Shown here: piece after piece, positions 16,708 through 25,244 of the stretch
How positions within the stretch are numbered: position 1 is the first letter of the stretch
Layout: every line of letters starts with the position of its first letter
Origin: Odoribacter splanchnicus DSM 20712
Lineage (GTDB): Bacteria; Bacteroidota; Bacteroidia; Bacteroidales; Marinifilaceae
Direction of reading: 5' to 3'
Assembly (NCBI RefSeq): GCF_000190535.1
Contig: NC_015160.1
Coordinates: forward strand, 1,612,001-1,676,000
DNA: 64,000 nt
Notes under the pieces: generated by a model
The model's input: only the letters and a program-made list of their open reading frames with translations
Told to the model about the DNA's origin: nothing
Databases searched by the model: none
Program-made: the position numbers and the translations under genes

Positions 16708-17214
16708 ATGAAAAACACAATTATTTTACTGACCATGCTATTATTCAGCGGTATTGGATTTGCACAGGAAAGCAACAACGGCAAACAGTTGTGGGCAAAA
16801 TCTTTTCTGAACGAAAAGGCACCGGAACTAACCGTAGAAACCTGGATTTCTAAAAAACCCGATACTGAGGGAAAATTCGTCATCATCGACTTTTGGGCTA
16901 CCTGGTGTGGCCCCTGCCGGAAAGCAATTCCCGAGCTCAACGAGATTGCCAAAGAATTTTCGAAAGATGTCGTCGTTATCGGCATTTCGGACGAACCGGT
17001 AGAAAAGATTAAAGCGATGAAAGAACCCGTTATCGAATATTATTACGGAGTAGATACTAAAAAAACAATGGACAAAATCCTGGAAATCAAAGGTATTCCC
17101 CATGTCATCATCATCGATCCGAAAGGTATTGTCCGCTGGGAAGGTTTTCCTCTGCTCGAAAATCATAAATTAACCCCCGAAGTCGTTAAAAACCTGATCG
17201 AAAAATACAAGTAA
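16708..17214 (+). CDS. TlpA/ResA-like periplasmic thioredoxin
   Basis: The 168-residue protein has a cleavable signal peptide (about 1-19, ending GFAQ) and a TlpA-like thioredoxin fold with the redox motif WCGPC (Cys67, Cys70) inside DFWATWCGPCRKAIPELNEI. The cis-Pro loop appears as IKGIPHVIIIDPKG. It is a secreted thiol-disulfide oxidoreductase, probably reducing or delivering disulfides in the periplasm. It lacks the long N-terminal DUF4369 domain found in many Bacteroidales TlpA proteins. It stands alone, with a terminator after it. Confidence 0.88.
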   Translation: MKNTIILLTMLLFSGIGFAQESNNGKQLWAKSFLNEKAPELTVETWISKKPDTEGKFVIIDFWATWCGPCRKAIPELNEIAKEFSKDVVVIGISDEPVEKIKAMKEPVIEYYYGVDTKKTMDKILEIKGIPHVIIIDPKGIVRWEGFPLLENHKLTPEVVKNLIEKYK

Positions 17215-17217
17215 ACT

Positions 17218-17262
17218 AAAAAGGACGATTCTATACTTTACAGATAGAGTTGTCCTTTTTCA
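17218..17262 (+). terminator. Intrinsic terminator after the TlpA-like gene
   Basis: AAAAAGGACGATTCTAT pairs, with two G-U pairs, to ATAGAGTTGTCCTTTTT around an 11-base loop; the T5 run completes it. It starts 3 bases after the stop codon. Confidence 0.75.
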
Positions 17263-17463
17263 CCATACTATTGATTATATATATCCGATCCGCAAACCAT
17301 TACAGCAGTTTTGTCCGGTATTCTCCCCTATAATTTTATTACGCAACAAATTCTACACACAATTTACTCCCACTTTTTACCTTTTACCTTTTACTTTTTA
17401 CTTTTTATTGCCTACCTTCGCATCGTTTGTGAGTGAAAGATTTTAATCTAATATAACAACATT

Positions 17464-18771
17464 ATGGTTCAAGGTATAAAAACAGTATCATTTGAAGAAG
17501 CTGTCAAAGTGGTGAAATCGGGCGACCGGATTCATATTCACAGTGTAGCTTGTGCACCTCAGGGTTTGATCCAGGCTTTGTGTGCCCGCGGACGTGCCGG
17601 AGAGCTGAAAAACATTAAATTGCAACATCTTCATACGGAAGGCGCTGCTCCTTATGCAGAGCAGGAATTCGAAGGTGTATTCCAGCTGGAATCGTATTTT
17701 GTCGGCCACAACGTACGGAAAGCGACTCAGGACGGTTGGGCAGACTATATTCCGGTACACCTCAGTGAAACCCAGAAATTAATCCGTATGGGGATTACTC
17801 CGGTAGATGTGGCCATGATTCAGGTATGTCCTCCGGATAAACACGGCTATGTATCTATGGGTACTTCTGTAGATGCCACCCTGGCTGCCGTTCAAACGGC
17901 TAAAACAGTAATTGCGGTGATCAACCCTAACGTGCCGCGTGCCTGGGGAGATGCCATCATCAAATTATCCGATATCGATATCTTCTGCGAAGACAACACT
18001 CCGCTGATTGAAGCTAAACCGGCACAACCATCGGAACAGGATATTCAAATCGGTAAAAATTGTGCCGGCCTGATCGAAGACGGTGCTTGTCTTCAAATGG
18101 GAATCGGAGCTATTCCGAACGCCGTATTGTCACAGCTGGGTAACCACAAAAATCTGGGGATCCACACCGAAATGTTTGCCGATGGAGTATTACCTCTTTA
18201 TTATAAAGGAGTAATCAACAACCTGAATAAAAAATACGATAAAGGGAAAATCGTTTCTACTTTCCTGATGGGTTCTAAAGCGGTATATGACTTTATCGAC
18301 GACAACCCGGCAGTAGCTATGATGGACGTAGGCTATACCAACGATCCTTATATCATTGCCCAGCAACCGAAAATGACTGCCATCAACTCTGCACTTTCTA
18401 TCGACCTCACCGGCCAGGTAAACGCCGACTCTCTGGGATGCAAATTCTACAGTGGTTGTGGAGGACAGTTGGACTTTATCCGGGGTGCAGCAGCCAGTGA
18501 AGGAGGTAAACCGATTATCGCCATGCCGGCTATCACAGCCAAAGGGATCAGTAAAATCAGTCCGACCCTGTTGAATGGCGCCGGAGTGGTGACCACCCGT
18601 TTCGATGTGCATTATGTCGTTACGGAATACGGGGTAGCCGACCTATATGGAAAAACCTTACAGGATCGCGCTAAAGCCTTGATCCGTATTGCTGCTCCTC
18701 AATGCCAGGAAGAACTGGACAAAGCTGCATTCGAACGCTTCGGAAGTCACTTCCACTTCATTACAAAATAA
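17464..18771 (+). CDS. Acetyl-CoA hydrolase/CoA-transferase family enzyme
   Basis: The 435-residue protein is a class I CoA-transferase of the acetyl-CoA hydrolase / 4-hydroxybutyrate CoA-transferase type. It has the N-terminal half (SFEEAVKVVKSGDRIHIHSVACAPQGL), the oxyanion-loop-like GIGAIPNAVL, and LGIHTEMFADG, in which E236 is placed like the catalytic Glu that forms the CoA thioester. The C-terminal half contains GCGGQLDFIRGA and VTEYGVADLYGKT. Such enzymes move CoA between acetate and butyrate, 4-hydroxybutyrate or succinate, so a fermentation role is likely; the exact acid cannot be decided here. It is monocistronic, ended by a terminator. Confidence 0.88.
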   Translation: MVQGIKTVSFEEAVKVVKSGDRIHIHSVACAPQGLIQALCARGRAGELKNIKLQHLHTEGAAPYAEQEFEGVFQLESYFVGHNVRKATQDGWADYIPVHLSETQKLIRMGITPVDVAMIQVCPPDKHGYVSMGTSVDATLAAVQTAKTVIAVINPNVPRAWGDAIIKLSDIDIFCEDNTPLIEAKPAQPSEQDIQIGKNCAGLIEDGACLQMGIGAIPNAVLSQLGNHKNLGIHTEMFADGVLPLYYKGVINNLNKKYDKGKIVSTFLMGSKAVYDFIDDNPAVAMMDVGYTNDPYIIAQQPKMTAINSALSIDLTGQVNADSLGCKFYSGCGGQLDFIRGAAASEGGKPIIAMPAITAKGISKISPTLLNGAGVVTTRFDVHYVVTEYGVADLYGKTLQDRAKALIRIAAPQCQEELDKAAFERFGSHFHFITK

Positions 18772-18785
18772 AAAGTAACCTTATA

Positions 18786-18835
18786 CAAAGAGGCTGTCCC
18801 TAAAGTATAAACTTTTTGGACGTCTCTTTGTTTTT
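18786..18835 (+). terminator. Intrinsic terminator after the CoA-transferase gene
   Basis: CAAAGAGGCTGTCC pairs imperfectly with GGACGTCTCTTTG and is followed by T5. Translation start sites for the next gene that fall inside this hairpin can be dismissed. Confidence 0.75.
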
Positions 18836-18872
18836 CAACCTATTATTCGATCTTATCTTCATTGCTTTACCT

Positions 18873-20225
18873 ATGGATTGGAATCAACTTTTATCAGCCC
18901 ATCGTTATCATCCGGGAAGTACCACTTCGTTGTTTCATTCGCACGACCGTTCGCAATTTCAACGGGATTACGACCGCCTGATATTTTCATCTCCTTTCCG
19001 TCGCTTACAGAATAAAACGCAGGTATTTCCCCTTCCGGGTAATATTTTTGTTCACAACCGTCTGACTCACAGCCTTGAAGTAGCTAGTGTAGGACGTTCG
19101 CTCGGAAATAAGGTCAGCCAATTCCTGAAACAACAGCAAGTAGAGATCGAAAATCCGGAAATTCTGGAAGAAATCGGAACCATTGTCAGCACCGGTTGCC
19201 TGGCCCACGACCTGGGGAACCCTCCTTTCGGCCACTCGGGCGAAGAAGCGATTTCCTATTTTTTCAGTGAAGGTGAAGGCCTGTATTTCAAAAAATTGCT
19301 TTCCGACGAAGAATGGAATGACCTAAGCCATTTCGAAGGTAATGCCAATACCTTCCGTCTCCTGACCCACAGCTTCAACGGACGCCGCCCGGGAGGCTAT
19401 ACCATGACCTATACCACCCTGGCTTCTATCGTCAAATACCCCTTCGAATCGACAAAAGCCAATCCCAAAGGATTCAAATACGGTTTTTTCCAGAGTGAAA
19501 AAGACATTTTCCGGCAGGTAGCCGGGGAACTGGGAATCCGCCAGCTCGGTGACCATCCGCTGCAATATGTACGCCATCCGCTGGTATACCTTGTCGAAGC
19601 CGCTGACGATATCTGTTACCAGATTATGGATATCGAAGACTCACATAAACTACGCATACTTTCTTATGACGAAACCGTCGCTATTCTGGAAAGCTTTTAT
19701 GACAAAAATGAAGACAAAGAAGATCTGAAAATCATCACCAAAACTTTCAAGACGGTTACCGACAAAAATGAACGGATTGCTTTTTTGAGAGCCGGAATCA
19801 TCAATAAGCTGATCAATGCCTGTGCCGACGTATTCTGCCAGAATTACGAAGCGATCATGAAGGGTGATTTCAACAGTACCCTGATCAAACAAGTCAGCGG
19901 AACGAACAAAGAAGCCTACGATGCCTGCACCGCCTTAGCTTACGGACGAATCTACCATACGAATATGGTAACCCAGATTCAAATTGCCGGTTTCAAAATA
20001 CTCGGAACCATCCTCAAAGAATATACGGATGCAGTACTGAAACCGGAAACTTACTATGCCCGGAATATCTTATCGATCATGCCCGAACAATACAAGGTCA
20101 GTAAGGCAGATTCTATGTATACAAAGATTCAGACCGTAGTAGATTACGTCTCCGGCATGACCGACTCGTATGCCCTGAATCTCTATCGCAAAATCAAGGG
20201 GATCGATTTACCGGAGATTAAATAA
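18873..20225 (+). CDS. dgt: Deoxyguanosinetriphosphate triphosphohydrolase-like protein
   Basis: The 450-residue protein is an HD-superfamily dGTPase. It has the metal-binding segment NRLTHSLEVASVGRSLG (H66), the HD pair in AHDLGNPPFGHSGEEA (H112, D113), and the downstream Asp in LVEAADDICYQIMDIED. It hydrolyses dNTPs to nucleoside plus triphosphate and helps set dNTP pools. I use the ATG at 18873 (MDWNQLLSAHRYHPGS), because upstream in-frame starts fall in the preceding terminator and add a spurious hydrophobic leader. It converges with the YqeY gene 36 bases away. Confidence 0.9.
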   Translation: MDWNQLLSAHRYHPGSTTSLFHSHDRSQFQRDYDRLIFSSPFRRLQNKTQVFPLPGNIFVHNRLTHSLEVASVGRSLGNKVSQFLKQQQVEIENPEILEEIGTIVSTGCLAHDLGNPPFGHSGEEAISYFFSEGEGLYFKKLLSDEEWNDLSHFEGNANTFRLLTHSFNGRRPGGYTMTYTTLASIVKYPFESTKANPKGFKYGFFQSEKDIFRQVAGELGIRQLGDHPLQYVRHPLVYLVEAADDICYQIMDIEDSHKLRILSYDETVAILESFYDKNEDKEDLKIITKTFKTVTDKNERIAFLRAGIINKLINACADVFCQNYEAIMKGDFNSTLIKQVSGTNKEAYDACTALAYGRIYHTNMVTQIQIAGFKILGTILKEYTDAVLKPETYYARNILSIMPEQYKVSKADSMYTKIQTVVDYVSGMTDSYALNLYRKIKGIDLPEIK

Positions 20226-20261
20226 AATCGGGAAACTTTATATTCAACGATCCTTACGTGC

Positions 20262-20714
20262 TCACCCCAGCAATTCCTTTACTTTAGCCGAGATCGCTTT
20301 ACCGTCGGCCAGACCGGCCAATTTTTTGGTAGCGGTGCCCATCACTTTTCCCATATCTTTGGCAGAAGAAGCACCCACTTCGGCAATGATAGCTTTCAAA
20401 GCTTCAGTCAGTTCAGCTTCATCCAGTTGTTTCGGTAAGAATTCTTCGAGCACGGCCACCTGCCCGCTCTCCTGCTCGTACAAATCTTCGCGGCCCTGTT
20501 GTCTGTAAATTTCTGCCGATTCTTTCCCCTGTTTGGCTAATTTTTGAATCAGCTTGATACATTCGGCATCATCGATCCGGTCATTGGCCCCCGGGCGGGT
20601 TTTGGCTTCCAAAATCACTTTCTTGATATTACGCATCGTCTCCAGCCGAACTTTATCGTGAGCTTTCATGGCATTTTTAATACCATCGTTTACTTGTTCT
20701 TCTATCGTCATCAT
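20262..20714 (-). CDS. GatB/YqeY domain-containing protein
   Basis: The 150-residue protein matches YqeY: IEEQVNDGIKNAMKAHDKVRLETMRNIKKVILEAKT, RQQGREDLYEQESGQVAVLEEFLPKQLDEAEL and a C-terminal KDMGKVMGTATKKLAGLADGKAISAKVKELL. The fold is that of the GatB tail domain that contacts tRNA, so a tRNA- or aminoacylation-related role is often suggested, but none is proved for the stand-alone protein. Two adjacent ATGs start it (MMTIEE); either is possible. Confidence 0.9.
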   Translation of the reverse strand: MMTIEEQVNDGIKNAMKAHDKVRLETMRNIKKVILEAKTRPGANDRIDDAECIKLIQKLAKQGKESAEIYRQQGREDLYEQESGQVAVLEEFLPKQLDEAELTEALKAIIAEVGASSAKDMGKVMGTATKKLAGLADGKAISAKVKELLG

Positions 20715-20775
20715 CTTAATTTATTACAACACATTCAACTGATTCATCAGTCTTAAATTCAACAAGAATATCCCG

Positions 20776-20783
20776 CAAACTTA
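20776..20783 (-). promoter_or_regulatory. Possible -7 element for the YqeY gene
   Basis: The minus strand reads TAAGTTTG (TAnnTTTG), about 60 bases upstream of the start. A TTG lies 22 bases further upstream (20806-20808), slightly beyond the usual spacing. Confidence 0.35.
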
Positions 20784-21016
20784 AAAATCATATTTTTTAA
20801 TGATTCAATAGTTGATAAGGAACTGACAATTCTTAAAACTTTTATGCTTAGAATCTCATTATTAATACTGTCTTCCTTTATTTTTTTTGCAAAATTAAAA
20901 TTAATATTCCAAAACTTATTCACAGTCCGCCAATAATTTAATAATTGTTATGTATCAACAAAGTTTTTTAAGACCAATGAATTCAAAAGTAAAAATTATA
21001 ATGGTCATATTCAAAT
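20784..21016 (+). other. AT-rich non-coding gap upstream of the Kelch pseudogene
   Basis: The whole gap between the YqeY gene and the Kelch remnant (20715-21016) is AT-rich, with several T-runs. I see no gene, RNA or long repeat in it. It may include decayed upstream coding sequence of the Kelch gene, but no in-frame Kelch motif could be found there. Confidence 0.4.
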
Positions 21017-21576
21017 ATGCCAAATATAAATCATAAAAATAAATATGATTGTGAGAATTCTCACAGCAATAATCTATGGCAGTATAAAAGAACGACAGAC
21101 TACATCGGATGGGATAAAATGAAGGACTTTCCAGGGAATTCAAAAATCGGGGCCATTGCTTTCGTAATCGAAAATAAAGCTTATGTAGGCTTAGGCAGAT
21201 CTCAACTCAACGGAACCGTCTATCTTTGTTTCGGTCATAATGCTCACGAATATAGCCGGGATGTTTATAAATTCAACCCGGAAGAGTTTCGCTTTATACC
21301 GTTAAATACTCTTTTACCTGATAGATATCCGGGAATTACACGTTCCTATGCTTCTTTTTAACTATCGACGGACAGGAATATGCTTATATTGTAGGAGGAG
21401 AATTAGGATTAGATGCAGCTCCACCTTATTGGTATTGTTGTCGTTATAATTACTTGACAGACGAATGGGAAGAAGCACCTCCAATGCCAAGGACTCATCC
21501 TTATGTAACAACATTCACAAAGGACAACGCCGGATATGTCATATTTAATGATATCGCCTATAAGTTTGTATATTAG
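21017..21576 (+). pseudogene. Kelch-repeat protein remnant with a frameshift
   Basis: The first frame (21017-21361) contains a Kelch-type repeat: NLWQYKRTTDYIGWDKMKDFPGNSKIGAIAFVIENKAYVGLG and SRDVYKFNPEEFRF. It ends at TAA just after RSYASF. Shifting one base in the T5 run at about 21354-21359 continues the protein to the TAG at 21576: TIDGQEYAYIVGGELG, YNYLTDEWEEAPPMPRTHPY and a terminal blade AGYVIFNDIAYKFVY. No signal peptide or lipobox is found upstream, so the front end is missing too. It is a broken propeller protein, normally secreted or surface-bound. A strong terminator follows. Confidence 0.7.
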
Positions 21577-21618
21577 TACAAAAAACAAGAAATCTATTAT
21601 TCGAAGTAGCTTATATTG

Positions 21619-21658
21619 AAAAGTGGTTATTCCCGAAATGAGGGTAACCACTTTTTTA
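21619..21658 (+). terminator. Intrinsic terminator after the Kelch remnant
   Basis: A perfect 11-bp stem AAAAGTGGTTA/TAACCACTTTT with a 15-base loop ends in a T6 run. Its survival shows that the Kelch gene once had its own transcription unit. Confidence 0.85.
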
Positions 21659-21901
21659 TTTTATCCTATTTTTGTATAATAAGGTTATTATAGATATAAT
21701 CTGAGAAAACGAACCGATCAGAACCAGATGTGAATATAAAACCTAAATGATATCCGTTTCGTAATCTGATAATAGATTAGTAACCTCTTTTATCCGATAG
21801 AGTCGATAGCCATTGGTATATCATTGTCATAATATAAATTAACACATATAATTCCGATTGGCACAAATTTTGAAGTAAATTTGGCACATTTAAGAACAAC
21901 T
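21659..21901 (+). promoter_or_regulatory. Intergenic region with -7 elements upstream of the D15-like gene
   Basis: The gap between the terminator and the ATG at 21902 is AT-rich and holds two TAnnTTTG matches: TATTTTTG at 21667-21674 and TAAATTTG at 21876-21883. The second, 18 bases before the start codon, is the better placed. No clear -33 partner was found. Nothing else is recognisable here. Confidence 0.4.
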
Positions 21902-23134
21902 ATGAAACTATTACTTCTTGTCCTGCTACTGTTGGTAGCGATCCCTGCATTTACACAGCAAGATTCTGTAAAAATCACGACACCGGGAGATACCGTCGTT
22001 GTGACCGAGACCTGGACCGTACGCCAACTGAAACAATTTGCCCGCCAGCAAAGGCGCGATTCGATCCGTGCCCATAAAAAAGTATGGCTTTCCATTCTTG
22101 GAGGTCCTTCCTATAACCCCGAAGCTTCGCTGGGAGTCGGTGGCGCCATGTTGATGACTTTCCGGATGAACCCCGACGATACCATCAGCCAACGGTCTTT
22201 TATCCCGGTAGGCTTCAATATCTCTATCAACGGGACTTTCGTCGCAGCAGGAGCCGGTACGTTGTTTTTCAATGAAAATAAATTCCGTATTTACATCAAA
22301 TACGGTTATCGTACCGAACCGGCCAATTTTTATGGCGTCGGCTATGATGAAATCAAAAAAGCCGAGGAACTAAAGGACCGTTACGATAAGGATTCGGTGA
22401 CCTTTCATAAAGCCAGCGTGCAGTTCTTTCCCCGTTTTGTGTGGGAAGTGAAACCGAATATATACGTAGGTACGCTTCTGGATTTCAACTATAATTATAC
22501 GAAATCCTTGGCCGACTGGATGAAAACCAATCCGGCCATCCTGAAATATGGTAACCGTTATCACAATATCGGAATAGGTGCTTTGTTCCAGTACGATACC
22601 CGGGATGATGTCGCTACCCCTTTCGAGGGCGTATTCCTAAGCGCAATGGGAACCCTGTACGGGAAATATCTGGGCGGAAATTACAATTATGAAATGCTGG
22701 AACTGGAATACCGCCAATTCCGTCAGGTCTTCAAACGCCGGAGCACGCTGGCCTGGACAGCCAAAACCCAGATCGGTATGGATAACGTCCCTTACAGCGA
22801 ACTGCCGAACTTCGGTAATCCCTTCGATCTGCGCGGTTACGCCTGGGGTAAATACCGGGATAAATCGATGGCTTACGGCATTATCGAATACCGGCACATG
22901 TTTATGTCGCAGGAAGCTTATGCCCGGGGCGCCTTTTGGTCGAAGTTCGGAGGGGTTGCCTGGATCGGTACGGGTACGATCGGAAAAACCCCGGCCGACT
23001 GGGATAAATGGAAACTCAACTATGGTATCGGACTTCGTATTCAGTTACAACCCCGCAAAAATTTCCGTCTGGATATCGGCAAAGAACCCGGACAGAAATG
23101 GGGTATTTATATGAATATGACCGAAGCTTTCTAA
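21902..23134 (+). CDS. D15/BamA-like outer-membrane surface antigen
   Basis: The 410-residue protein has a signal peptide (KLLLLVLLLLVAIPAFTQQ) and a 16-strand-like barrel of the Omp85/bacterial surface antigen family. A hallmark region is IGALFQYDTRDDVATPFEGVFLSAMGTLYGKYLGG, followed by LPNFGNPFDLRGYAWGKYRDKSMAYGIIEYRHMF, which fits the conserved RGY/(V/I)RG-Y lid region. No POTRA domains precede it, so it resembles barrel-only patatin-type or orphan Omp85 members rather than BamA itself. The start is the ATG at 21902, which gives a proper signal peptide. A MATE transporter gene follows 15 bases later. Confidence 0.85.
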   Translation: MKLLLLVLLLLVAIPAFTQQDSVKITTPGDTVVVTETWTVRQLKQFARQQRRDSIRAHKKVWLSILGGPSYNPEASLGVGGAMLMTFRMNPDDTISQRSFIPVGFNISINGTFVAAGAGTLFFNENKFRIYIKYGYRTEPANFYGVGYDEIKKAEELKDRYDKDSVTFHKASVQFFPRFVWEVKPNIYVGTLLDFNYNYTKSLADWMKTNPAILKYGNRYHNIGIGALFQYDTRDDVATPFEGVFLSAMGTLYGKYLGGNYNYEMLELEYRQFRQVFKRRSTLAWTAKTQIGMDNVPYSELPNFGNPFDLRGYAWGKYRDKSMAYGIIEYRHMFMSQEAYARGAFWSKFGGVAWIGTGTIGKTPADWDKWKLNYGIGLRIQLQPRKNFRLDIGKEPGQKWGIYMNMTEAF

Positions 23135-23149
23135 TCGTTCCCACAGCAC

Positions 23150-24481
23150 ATGAGAAGCTCTGTAAAAAATAAAATCATCTGGACGATAGCCCTTCCGATT
23201 ATCTTCGGAAATCTGGCACAAACCCTGATCGCCTTAACCGATACGGCTTTTCTGGGACGGGTCAGTGCTGTCGCTTTGGGAGCTTCGATGATGGCAGGTA
23301 TTTATTATTATATTTATTCGACTTTAGCCTGGGGATTCGCCATCGGTATACAGATCATCGTTGCCCGCCGCCTGGGTGAAGGGCGTCTGGACCGGATCGG
23401 GGTGATTTTCGAGCACGGGTTGTTTTTCGTGCTTTTTCTGTCTACAGGTCTGTTTCTGATACAACATTATTTCACCAACGATATTCTGGCCAGGATCATC
23501 CAGTCGCCTAATATCTACGCCGCTGCAGTAGAATATATGGATTACCGGCATTACGGTATTATTTTTGTATGTTTTAATTTTTTGTTCCGTTCTTTATATA
23601 TCGGGCTGTCCGATACCAAAGTCATCAGTTTCACGACAGCCATCATGGCTATGGTGAATATATTCCTCGATTATGTCCTGATATTCGGTAAATGGGGTTT
23701 CCCCGAAATGGGTGTCGGTGGTGCAGCACTCGCTTCTGTATGTGCCGAAATATCCGCTACATTTTTCTTTATCGGGTATACGCTCGTCAAGCTTCCGCTA
23801 AAAACTTATTCCTTATTCTATTTTCATAAACTGGAAGGCTGGCTGATGAAATCGGTTCTGAAACTGGCTTTTCCCACCATGATCCAAAAGTTACTTTCTT
23901 TCGGGACATGGTTTATTTTCTTCGCTCTGGTCGAACATATGGGCGAGACACCGATTGCGGTGTCCGGTATTGTGAGAAGTGTTTATATGCTCGTTATGAT
24001 CCCCGTATTTGCTTTCGGTGCAACGGCCAATACGCTCACCAGCCGCCTGATCGGCGAAGGGAAACAAAACGAAGTGATGCCGACTGTCTTCAAAACGATC
24101 GGACAAGGGCTGATCGCCATTCTGCCGGTACTCTTATGCTGTTTGTTTATCCCTCATACGGTGCTGTCTATCTACACCGACGATTTGGTCTTAGCCGATG
24201 CCTCTATTCCTTCTTTGCTGGTTATCTGCTGTGCTTCGATCGCTATGAGCTTCGGAATTCCACTGTTCGAAGCCGTATCAGGTACAGGTAATACGACCAA
24301 TGCGTTGATACTGGAATCTGTCGTACTGATCGCCTACACCTTTTCTGTCTGGTTTTTCGCTTCTTACATATCCACCCGCGTAGAATGGGTATGGACCAGT
24401 GAATTTACTTATGGAACCCTCATCGGTCTGGTGTCCTGGCTTTTCATGAGATTCGCTTCCTGGCAGCGTAAGAAAATCTGA
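23150..24481 (+). CDS. MATE-family efflux transporter
   Basis: The 443-residue protein has 12 hydrophobic helices and MATE signatures: WTIALPIIFGNLAQTLIALTDTAFLGRVSAVALGA at the start, the repeated second-half opening LKLAFPTMIQKLLSFGTWFIFFALVEHMGETPIAVSGIVRSVY, and the FAFGATANTLTSRLIGEG motif. MATE proteins expel drugs or metabolites using Na+ or H+ gradients. It shares an operon-like gap of 15 bases with the D15-like gene. The substrate is unknown. Confidence 0.9.
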   Translation: MRSSVKNKIIWTIALPIIFGNLAQTLIALTDTAFLGRVSAVALGASMMAGIYYYIYSTLAWGFAIGIQIIVARRLGEGRLDRIGVIFEHGLFFVLFLSTGLFLIQHYFTNDILARIIQSPNIYAAAVEYMDYRHYGIIFVCFNFLFRSLYIGLSDTKVISFTTAIMAMVNIFLDYVLIFGKWGFPEMGVGGAALASVCAEISATFFFIGYTLVKLPLKTYSLFYFHKLEGWLMKSVLKLAFPTMIQKLLSFGTWFIFFALVEHMGETPIAVSGIVRSVYMLVMIPVFAFGATANTLTSRLIGEGKQNEVMPTVFKTIGQGLIAILPVLLCCLFIPHTVLSIYTDDLVLADASIPSLLVICCASIAMSFGIPLFEAVSGTGNTTNALILESVVLIAYTFSVWFFASYISTRVEWVWTSEFTYGTLIGLVSWLFMRFASWQRKKI

Positions 24482-24526
24482 ACATGTAGAAATTTAGTAT
24501 TTTTGATACGGGATTCAGCCAGTGGC

Positions 24527-24558
24527 TTTTGCGAATCAAGCGGAATACTTTATCTTTG
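24527..24558 (+). promoter_or_regulatory. Canonical Bacteroidetes promoter of the ECF sigma pseudogene
   Basis: TTTTG (24527-24531) and TATCTTTG (24551-24558) are separated by 19 bases, an exact match to the -33/-7 consensus. A second -7-like TATTTTTG lies at 24498-24505. The good promoter still feeds the intact fecR downstream. Confidence 0.65.
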
Positions 24559-24595
24559 CATAAAAGTCGCGCAACAGATAACTAACGACGAAAGC

Positions 24596-25133
24596 ATGAG
24601 TATGGAAAAGACATATGCCTATGAAGTAGAAAAAATCTTTACTTCCTGGTATAGTTCGCTGTGTTATTTTGCCTTTCGGTATGTACAGGACGATGAAACG
24701 GCCCGGGGCATCGTTCAGGAGGTTTTTGTCCGCTTAATGGAAAAGCGACAGTCAGTCCAAAGTGAGTAACATCTGAAAAACTTTTTATATCTGACCATAA
24801 AAAAACGATTGTCTGAACCATTTACGCAACCGTCTCTCGCGGGAACACTACCTGAGTTATCTGAAACATGAAGGAGAACAGGACGAATTCGAATGCCGGA
24901 TGATCGAAACGGAAATTTTCAGCCGGCTGAGAAAAGCAATAGAAAAATTACCCCGGGAATGCCGTAAAGTATTCGAGTTGTACTATTTCGAGGGGATGAA
25001 TAACGAGAAAGCGGCCCAAACCCTGCGAATCAGTATTGAAACGGTAAAAGCCCAAAAGAAACGGGGCAAACAGATACTGCGAAAAAATCTGCAAGAGTTG
25101 TACCCGCTGTTCGCCTTATTATTCGGTCTGTGA
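24596..25133 (+). pseudogene. ECF RNA polymerase sigma factor, inactivated twice
   Basis: The region-2 part (MEKTYAYEVEKIFTSWYSSLCYFAFRYVQDDETARGIVQEVFVRLMEK) runs from the ATG at 24596 to an in-frame TAA at 24767-24769. The frame continues with HLKNFLYLTIKKR, as expected for this family. It then shifts near 24811, where dropping one T would give KKRCLNHLRNR, and resumes with REHYLSYLKHEGEQDEFECRMIETEIF. Region 4 is intact to the TGA at 25133 (KLPRECRKVFELYYFEGMNNEKAAQTLRISIETVKAQKKRGKQIL). Such sigma factors pair with FecR anti-sigmas and SusC-like transducers. Two separate lesions make a sequencing error unlikely to explain everything. Confidence 0.8.
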
Positions 25134-25244
25134 TTTCGGTTACTTTTTCCTTAATTAATCCGAAGTCACCGGTAAAATAAAAAAATTCATTTTCATTTAC
25201 CCCTTTTTGCATATCATCGTGTAATAATACAAAATGGTTGCAAA

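Noticed and set aside
18786..18835. IS end (GGCTGTCC word as in the IS at 11.2 kb)
   Set aside because: The sequence is a self-complementary hairpin with a T run directly behind a gene; no transposase trace is near it.
18816..18872. Longer N-terminus for Dgt starting at 18816
   Set aside because: That start lies inside the preceding terminator and adds a hydrophobic stretch not expected in a cytoplasmic dGTPase; the ATG at 18873 gives the family start.
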